Assembly: GCA_001972305.1 (NCBI GenBank)
Contig: BDDD01000998.1
Span: 241,462 to 305,461, forward strand
Direction of reading: 5' to 3'
Source of the DNA: Cephalotus follicularis
Taxonomy: Eukaryota; Streptophyta; Magnoliopsida; Oxalidales; Cephalotaceae
Length of the DNA stretch: 64,000 bases
Shown piece after piece: positions 56,212-64,000 of the stretch; the stretch's first letter is position 1, and each line of letters begins with the position of its first letter. The position numbers and the translations under genes were made by a program. The notes beneath the pieces are model-generated. The model had not been told where the DNA came from, searched no databases, and saw nothing but the letters and a program-made list of their open reading frames with translations.

Positions 56212-57237
56212 ATGAATCTCTGAAGAGGAAGGCGTAGAAGGCCTAGAACCGAAGAGGGAGTCAGTGCTCCACAACTGAACAAATGAGGGAATGTTCTGAC
56301 AAGGAATGAAGGAGTGAATGCCCCGCCAATGAATGAAGGAGGAAATGCCCCACAAATTCATGATGAGAGAAGTACCTTCGATTGCATGGCTGATCTTTTA
56401 CAACAGCATATACAAGCCAATGCGGCGAACATGGAATTGTTGTGGAAAATGTATGAGGTGAACCAAGCATACCAGCGAGCTCTGGAGGTATATCAAGCTG
56501 GTGGTTTTGGAAGGGATTTGGAGAGTTTCATGAGACAGAATCCTCCATCATTCAAGGAAGAGTTGGATGCTACTGTAGCGAAATAGTGGATCAAAGACAT
56601 GGAGCAAATCTTTGCTGCTTTGCAGTGTACCGATGCACAGAAATTGAATTTTCCAACCTACCACTTGTGGGGAGAAGCTACCCATTGGTGGGAAATTATT
56701 GAAGCGAAGTGGGGATCTCTGGATCTTGACCGAACTTGGCACAGATTTTAGTCCAAATTCAATGATGCTTATATTCTACAGATGGAGCGTGATGAAGGGA
56801 AGCTGAGTTTCTGGAGTTACGTCAAGGAGACATGACGGTAGCTCAATATCAGACAAAGTTCATGGAACTATCAAGGCACACTCCCTATCTTGTGGAGGGT
56901 GAATCCAAAAAAATCAGGAGGTTCTCAAAAGGTCTGAGACCAGACATCAGATCAAAACTGGTAGTGCCGTAGCTGGAGTCTTTTGTTGCTGTTACTGAAA
57001 AGGCTAGAATTCTGGAGGCCAATGCAAATGAGAGAAGGATAGAGAGGTCTCGTAATTCTCAGTCGAGACTTGGTTATTCACAGGGGCAGGGAAGTAATAA
57101 TCCTACTGGTTGTAGCTTCTATGGTTGACCGAACCACGATGAGGGTGAATGCTAGAAGAAAGCAGGGAAGTGTCTTAGATGTGGCTCACATGAGCACCAG
57201 TTGAAAGACTGTCCGATTATGAGAAAGTAGGTGCGCA
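56212..57237 (+). pseudogene. Tek4 gag
   Basis: Starts MNL-stop-RGRRRRPRTEEG. The N-terminus repeats NEG(V/G)N(A/V)P three times. Gag domain (FMRQNPPSFKEELDATVA, LWGEATHWWEIIEAKW), then a shift near 56800 (ELLELRQGDMTVAQYQT..., KKIRRFSKGLRPDI) and zinc knuckles, the second intact (C-LR-C-GSHE-H-QLKD-C at 57172-57217). Stops at 56221, 56287, 56584 and 56748. Close relative of Tek1 gag. Confidence 0.92.
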
Positions 57238-57310
57238 GTCATCAAGGAAGGGCTAGACCAAGTGGAAGTGGCGGTACTGTTCAACCGCGGAAAGATACTG
57301 GAAGGCAATA

Positions 57311-59501
57311 ATGAAAGGTAGAGTCTACACCTTATCTAACGAAGATGTGCCAGAGTCTACATCTATAGTGGGAGGTACCATCTTAGTAGCTGGCATAGTG
57401 GCTCGTGTATTTATTGACCCTGGTGCTACGCATTCATTCATTGCATCATGTTTTCCGTCTGATTTGCATTGTGTTACTGCTTGTTTGCCCTATGTCCTTG
57501 AGGTGAATACTCCGACTGGCGGTTGTTTATTGACCGATACTATAGTGAATAATTGTGAGATCATGATAGCTGGGGTTCAGTTATTCGTTGATCTAATTGT
57601 ACTGTCGATCCAAGATTTTGATATTTCCTTGGGCATGGACTGGCTACATCTACATCGAGCGTGTGTGGATTGTTACAATAAGGTGGTGACGTTTCATCTG
57701 TCAGAAGGAACTGTATTTCAGTTTGTGGGAGAGAAGACTACTTCTGCCCTGATTATTTCTTACAATCAAGCACAGAAATATCTCGAGCGTGGATGTGAAG
57801 GTTATTTGGCGTATGTGATTGATCATACAAAAGCTACGCCTAGTCTGGAACAGATTCCTATTGCTTGTGATTTTCCTGATGTGTTTCCAGATGATCTTGT
57901 TTCACTGCCATCGGAGCGAGATATGGAGTTCAGTATTGAATTGTTGTCTGGGACTGCCCCTATTTTGAAAGCTCCGTGCAGAATGGCACCTGCTGAATTG
58001 AAGGAGTCAAAAGTTTAACTGTAGGATTATCTTGACAAATGGTTTATTTGACCGAGTGTATCACCATGGGGAGCACCGGTCTTGTTTGTGAAAAAGAAGG
58101 ATGGATCGATGCGGGTCTACATTGATTATAGGCTGCTAATTCAAGTGACGGTGAAGAACAAATATCCTCTGCCACATGTTGAGGAGTTGTTTGACCAATT
58201 GCAAGGCTCAACTGTATTCTCCAAACTATACCTGAGATTAGGTTATCATCAGTTGAGGATCCGGGAAGGTGATGTTGAGAAGACTGCATTTCGAACCAGA
58301 TACGGGCATTTTGAATTCTTGATACTGCCATTTGGTTTGACGAATGCTCCTGCAGCATTTATGTGTTTGATGAACACGGTGTTTCAACCCTATCTTGATT
58401 AGTTCGTTGTTATCTTTTTGGACAACATTCTGATTTATTCATGGAGTATTGAGGAGCATATGCAGCACCTGAGGATTGTGCTACAAACATTAAGGAAGGA
58501 GCGTTTATATGCAATATTCAGTAAGTGTGAGTTATGACTGGATCACGTGACTTTTCTGGGTCATATTGTATCGAGTGAAGGATTATCGGTGGATCCTTCA
58601 AAGATGAAAAGTATTGTGGATTGGCCCCAACCGAAGAACGTTAATGAAGTTCATAGCTTCTTGGGATTGGCTAGCTACTACCGAAGGTTTATCGAACGGT
58701 TTTCGAAGATTACAATGCCATTGACACGGTTGACTTAGAAGAAGTCAAGCTTTGTGTGGGATGATCCTTGTGAAGCAAGTTTCCATGAATTGAACGGTTA
58801 GTTGATTTCGGCTCCAATGTTGGCATTACCTGAGGGTAACGAGGGTTTTGCTGTTTATAGTGATGCTTCTGGGAAGGGCTTTGGATGTGTTCTCATGCAG
58901 CGTGGTCAAGTGATTGCATACACATCAAGGAAGTTAAAGTCATACGAGGAATATTATCCCTTACACGATCTCAAACCGGCGACCATAGTGTTTACTTTGT
59001 ATAATGGAGACATTATCTCTATGGTGCGGAATTTGATATATTTACCGACCACAAGAGCCTGAATTATATATTTTCCTAGAATGAACTGAACATAAGACAG
59101 ATAAGGTGGGTGGAATTCTTCAATGATTATAACTGCAATATTCAGTACCACACAGGAAAAGCTAATGTTGTGGCAGATGCACTGAGTCACAAGGCAATGA
59201 TTGCTGGTGTGATGGTTTCACAGTGGAAGCTGTTGGAGGATTTTTAGAGATGGAATTCGTTCATGGTTTCCAAAGTAGTTATTGTGGCTAATCTTAGAGC
59301 ACAATCGGAACTTCTTGATTGTATTCAGAATTCATAATTCAGTGACACAGTGTTATGGAGTATTCGTGAAAATTTAGATCCTGATTCTGAATTCTCCATA
59401 CATGATGATGGCATATTGAGGTTCTGAGGGAGAGTATGCATTCCAGATGACGAGAGCATAGAGATAAGCTATTACAGCAAGCTCATAAATCACAGTACTG
59501 T
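57311..59501 (+). pseudogene. Tek4 protease, RT, RNase H, start of integrase
   Basis: Protease motif reads IDPGATHSFI (Pro in place of Thr/Ser). RT contains [24 protein letters not shown] and FLDN near 58420, where the second catalytic Asp is Asn. RNase H has [13 protein letters not shown]. In-frame stops near 58016, 58400, 58535, 58736 and 58799; a frameshift near 59003. The integrase zinc-finger region begins (HDDGILRF) and is cut at 59501 by Tek5. Two catalytic sites are altered besides the stops. Confidence 0.92.
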
Positions 59502-60536
59502 TGTAATGCCTGGGATTTCCATTAAATGTACTATTGCAATTCTCGTTGTAATTTATCATAAATTAATGAGAAGAGATGGATTTCCAATTTACTGTGTTGA
59601 ATTTTGAGTAAGAAATGCTTAAGATTGCATTGATGTAAAAATGCAAGAAACTGACCAAAGCTTCGAAGCCCAGGATCAAAGCGATGCCAAGAGATGCTTT
59701 TGCGCAGGTGGAATTCATGCACACAAAGCGTCGATGACAAGTTATAGTGTCGAGGCCAATGGGTAGAAGCCGTAAAAGCGCTAACGCTATGGGTAAGCAT
59801 TAACGCTTAATGGCGAATGTCAATCACGTCTAAACTGACAAAAACATGTGCAAGGAGGCAGGTTGAGTCCACTTTCCAGGTGACTTAACATGAAAATGGG
59901 GATGTGTTGGACATGCAATCATGTTACAAACCTGCACCTTGACGCCTGAGCCTACAAGGACTGGATGGAAGGAGGAGCATGACACCTGTGTGTCATGCGC
60001 ATTTGAGGAGGGAGGCAGACGCCATGCATGTTCGGCATGGAGAAGGGAAGTGAGAGAGGGGACGCACGGAACCATAAAATGTGTCCATCTTATCCACCTT
60101 CATACGCCGTCCTGAGAAAAAGAAGAAAATAGAGATATAGAGAGTATTGAGAGGGCAAACACAGTGAGAAAATGTAGTGAGAGAAGGAGAGATAACCACT
60201 CTCCATTATTGTTGAACCTGGGCAAGCTTGGAGAGCTCGAACCAGGAAGGAGAAACGATCTGCTCGGAGCTATTGGGGGGAGCTCAGACACTGTTGTTCC
60301 AAGACTTAAAGAGGTTGACTTACAGATTCCTAACTTGGAATCAAAGGTAGGGGATTGTAGTGAAACTATACTTGCATATTTGAGTCAAGGATAATGATTT
60401 TCATTCATGAAATGTATGGATTCATGGCTTGTGAATTGTTGAATGGATGCCATGATTACTGTTAATTGAAAAATTGCTATGCATGTCATAATCTGGGTAT
60501 ATGTTGAACTGGATTTGCGTGCATGATTGAGATTAC
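59502..60536 (+). repeat. Tek5 LTR, left part
   Basis: Starts TGTAATGCCTGGGATTTCC inside Tek4 integrase. It has a decayed U3 array at 59725-59815 (AAGCGTCGATGAC, GTGTCGAGGC, AAGCGCTAACGCT, GCATTAACGCTT) and continues after the solo LTR at 62901. No gene. Confidence 0.87.
60532..60536. repeat. Target-site duplication of solo LTR in Tek5, left
   Basis: ATTAC; matches 62896-62900, where the A may instead be the last base of the LTR (then a 4-bp TTAC duplication). Confidence 0.75.
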
Positions 60537-61803
60537 TGTCACAGCACATTTTAACAAACATATATGATATCAACATAAATCTCGTATTATCCAAAACACA
60601 TAAAACTTAAAACTTTTGCGGAAGCACGACATACTGGATTAAAAGGGTAGCATGCACGTGCAGCCCATACTACGTGTTTAAGCTCAAAAGTACATGTTAT
60701 ATATTACATATGGAAATGTAAATACAACAACGGAGTGTAACTTTATTCATTACAAAACATCATAACCATTTCACATCACAACCTTAAGATAAGCAGAAGC
60801 CTCCACGCATGGCTTCAGCAGCTGACTCCACTTCACTTCACTTCGGCAAATCTGTAGAGTAGGTATTAGTCGTTGTCCTCACTTGGGTAAGCAGGAAGAT
60901 ATGCATAATAAAGAACATATGATGCAAAACATGTATGACAGTTTTTATCATTCTGAAAAAAAGCTATATATGTCAATTTATATAAGAAAACATGCCCAAT
61001 GGCTACAAACAATCAATAAACAAGAATACCGCACAAGGGTATAATCAATTAAATCATTTGTCCGAAGACCACTATTGGGTGTCATCTCGTGCTACCTCCT
61101 AGCCCAACCGATGCATCGCCTAACCACCACCATACACTCTGATTATGATAGAAAATGCAAACACTACTGTCGGCACTTAGCGGGCAGTTAACACTCATGA
61201 TCTGTAAGGCAGATAGGTGGGGTGAATAAGCTAGAGCCAAATCCTGGCACATCCGCTCACCTGCTGTAGTTAGTGACACACTCCGATCACTAAACCATCA
61301 ACATCACTCAATCATAACCAATCACTGATATCACATATAAGTAATGTAACATAACACTTCAACAAAATCTTATTTGAGAAAACATTTCATTTCGTTAGGT
61401 TTTCGTTTAACAAAACTATCAACACTCACTAGTCCTCACTTAGAGAACTCTATTCAATAACATTAGGTTTTCTTTCAAAATAAGTGGAAAACCTTTAAAA
61501 TATGCATATACCGTTCAATATTAGTGACCCTTGAAATAAACATGTTGTAATTATTTTAAGAAAACAGAACATCCATAACAATAGCACTAGCAATAGGTAA
61601 GATTGCCTAACATTTCAAGGATTGTACAAAATAGTCACTCAACAACATTACAGGTAATCTACAAGGATCTATATAAGTTGTTCACTTGTTGTAAAACCAT
61701 TAAAATTATCAGAGGTTGATTATTAGAACCATCCCTTATGAACCCAATTCCAATTTCATTCAATTCAGATTAAACAGTAGGCATTAGAGGCAAAATTGTC
61801 TCT

Positions 61804-61960
61804 GGACAGTCGGATGTTTGCCTTCACAGTCAGTTGTTTCCTTACATAGTCGGATGTTCTATATGAATAGCCGGCTGGATATCTTGAGTAGTCGTCTATT
61901 TGTACCAAACAATTGGCTATTTACATTAAGCAGTCGACTGTCTATCGAGACAGTCGGCTG
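61804..61960. repeat. CAGTCGACTG-type array, downstream block of solo LTR
   Basis: Seven units: CAGTCGGATG, CAGTCAGTTG, TAGTCGGATG, TAGCCGGCTGG, TAGTCGTCTA, CAGTCGACTG, CAGTCGGCTG. About 935-1095 bp from the LTR 5' end. Confidence 0.85.
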
Positions 61961-62669
61961 TCTGAGCCCAGGTTCGTTTCAGCAGAAACAGAGTATGCAT
62001 AAAAACAACCTTCAATTCAATTTCAATTAACATGAAACCACATATAGGATATCATAACATGAAAAGCATGCTATATATATCCGAATCATGTCATAAATTC
62101 CTTCTACCTACCTCAAAAGCTATCCCAGAATCAGTTGAAAAGATTACTCTCTTTAAGTTCCAACTCTTCACTTTCCACAACTTCAACAACCCACAGCAGT
62201 CTATGTGTGCATTAAACAGTAGGTATATATATATATATATATGAAATCAGTACATATATACTACTGTACAACCATAACAGTAACTGGAATTTAACAACAG
62301 AAGCTTACCAAAAATGTAATTCTGAGCTTCTATTCCTCATGCACACACACAGAAGATAACTTCTCTCCTTTCAATGTTTCCAACACTCAAAATCATCCAT
62401 GAATGGCTGATATAGGCAGCTTCATCCAAGGAATTCAAATGATTCCTTTAACTCCAACTTTTGCTCTTTTCTTCATCTCTCTCTCATTACTTACTGATTT
62501 TAGTTCCTTGTAGGTTTTAGAGGCCCAGAGACACCAATGCATCAGTATACTCAGTCTGTGGCATGTCCACGCCACTTAACCTTGTGAAATCTGTCGTCTC
62601 ACACATGTCCACAAAGCAACACGCCACACCCTATTTTCAAGCAACACGTAGCCTTCCTGTCAAGACTTT

Positions 62670-62822
62670 GCCAGTCGACTATTTTTAAATGGCAGTCGAC
62701 TGTTCCCCTGTGACAGTCGGCTGGAGCGTGTACGAACCAACCAGTCGACTGTTCCCCTATGATAGTCGGTCGTGTTCTATACAAAACAACCAATCGACCA
62801 TTTATACAAACAGTCGGCTATT
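62670..62822. repeat. CAGTCGACTG-type array, U3 block of solo LTR
   Basis: Seven units (CCAGTCGACTA, GCAGTCGACTG, CAGTCGGCTGG, CCAGTCGACTG, TAGTCGGTCG, CAATCGACC, CAGTCGGCTA), about 75-225 bp from the LTR 5' end. Confidence 0.85.
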
Positions 62823-62900
62823 TTATTCCCCACTATTCACACCATAACACACTTTCGACTCAAGCCTTGCATTAATTGAAATTTATGGTTATTACATTAC

Positions 62901-64000
62901 TGTACTGGTTTCTGTGAGATGGTGAAGAAGACGACTGTTGGTCTTCTTAACCGTCGATGCTGAGGATAAGCGTCGACGATATGGACTGTAATACGTACTG
63001 GTTTCACATTGAACGTCAACACTTAGTGACAACGTTGACACCCTGAGTTAGATTTCGTACTAGTTTGACTATGCACGTCGACGCTTAGAGAAAGTGTCGA
63101 CGCCCAGCTCGAATAAATGTGTAATGATTGAGACATGGACGTTGACACCTGAGGTCCAACCTCAAAGCGTCAAGGGATAAACAGCGATGCTCAAGGATCC
63201 TTACCTTGAAGCGTCGACGCCAAAGACAAGTTTTGACTCGTAGAGTCACTGGTTTAAAGCGCTGATGCCATGGAGTTGAGCGTCGACGCTTAGAGGACAT
63301 AAGAGTCGACGCCTATAGGTTAAACGTCGACGCTTAACACATGTTTTGGACAACTTCACTCAGATCGTATACGTTGATCCCAAAAAGACCCTAGATGCAT
63401 TTGAGCATATGTTTGTATTGTATATTGTACTATTAACTGAATTGTGAATCGAATCGTGACTATTTTCTAAAGTGTTTTATCATTTTAGAAGTCCATACAT
63501 GGTTTTAAACAAAATCATTATTTTACATGGAAATGTATGTTAACAAATATATATTTTCGGAAGATTGAGAAAAGGGTTTCCAAATATCATGAACCATTTA
63601 AGAGATGGCTTGTTCATCAAAATTACTGTTTCAAGTGTTTATAACTTATAAATTACTTGAGTTGACCGTTGAATGTGATTGTTATTGTTGCCGCTAGTGG
63701 GGATTGTTGTCGCTTAGCCACCGTGCTATGTATCGTGATTGCTACTATTGCCGTTAGCGGGGTACTGTGGGTACTTAGCCACCATGCTAGTATCATTACT
63801 GTCTCCTGACTTTTGTTACTTATCGTCGTGCCAAGAACGTGGACGTTGTTGGTACTGATTGTGATTGAGTGGTCCCCTTGAGGACATGGCTGTTTATACT
63901 GATGAATATACATATAGATATATGTATAGGTAATGTTATACATTATGTACTGTATCATGGTGCATTCATTTCATGACACTCATTATCATTGACCTCGAAT
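62901..64000 (+). repeat. Tek5 LTR, right part, open at window end
   Basis: Resumes the LTR left at 60536, with a dense CGTCGACGCTT array at 62952-63335, then a Tekay-type 3' region (CATTTGAGCATATG, GACATGGCTG) running to the edge. Whether Tek5 is a whole element or a solo LTR cannot be told. Confidence 0.85.
62952..63335. repeat. CGTCGACGCTT array, downstream block of Tek5 LTR
   Basis: About twelve units, for example AACCGTCGATGC, AAGCGTCGACGAT, CACGTCGACGCTTA, AGTGTCGACGCC, AAGCGTCGACGCC, GAGCGTCGACGCTTA and AAACGTCGACGCTTAA. Confidence 0.88.

Larger units (their letters stand above)
60537..62896 (-). mobile_element. Solo Tekay-like LTR inside Tek5 LTR, about 2360 bp
   Basis: TGTCACAGCAC...GGTTATTACA. 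Minus orientation: it starts with the Tekay 3' end block (TTTTGCGGAAGCA, CCCATACTACGTG) and a TGTCCTCACTTGGGTAAGCAG segment near 60875. Two CAGTCGACTG/CAGTCGGCTG arrays (61804-61960, 62670-62822). The surrounding Tek5 LTR reads on across it. No gene. Confidence 0.85.

Overview
The window is a nested stack of plant LTR retrotransposons and their remains. I find no convincing host gene, tRNA or rRNA. The evidence for a plant is: Ty1/copia and Ty3/gypsy polyproteins of plant type, initiator-Met-tRNA primer sites (TGGTATCAGAGC type), chromovirus (Tekay/Del-like) integrases with a chromodomain-like tail, and a Sirevirus-type copia element with an extra 3' ORF. The species cannot be told. It looks like gene-poor heterochromatin of a repeat-rich genome. 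Layout, left to right (names are mine). Cop1 (1-15609) is a Sirevirus-type copia element, cut by the left edge and by an N gap. It is split in its RNase H region by Tek1 (1887-12176), a complete-length minus-strand Tekay-like gypsy element with two 2.8-kb LTRs. After the 25-N gap come a Tekay LTR fragment (15635-16947), a gag fragment with its 5' LTR from another gypsy family (GypB1, 16948-20531), and a decayed copia element whose reverse transcriptase is missing (Cop2, about 20532-28577). Next are the 3' half of a plus-strand Tekay element (Tek2, 28579-32230) and a copia LTR remnant (32231-34359). GypA (about 34360-46864) is a decayed plus-strand gypsy element hit by two elements now reduced to solo LTRs (35499-37934 and 39784-42352). 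It is followed by a second GypB LTR (46865-48635), Tek3 (48636-52322, an LTR joined directly to late pol), a gypsy LTR with CAGTAA-type repeats (GypC, 52323 to about 54945), and Tek4 (about 54946-59501, LTR-gag-pol). Tek4 is broken by Tek5 (an LTR from 59502 to the window end), and Tek5 is itself broken by a minus-strand solo LTR (60537-62896). The elements are parasites of one another rather than a cooperating gene set. Every pol region carries stops, frameshifts or lost catalytic residues; the only long undamaged reading frame is the 385-codon env-position ORF of Cop1 (12778-13935). The most striking signal is non-coding: dense arrays of short near-palindromes with a GTCGA(C) core, in three dialects (CAGTCGACTG, AAGCGTCGACGCTT, AAAGACGTCGATGTCTTT). 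They sit in LTRs of both copia and gypsy elements. In the Tekay-like LTRs they occupy two nearly constant positions, one on each side of the core promoter.
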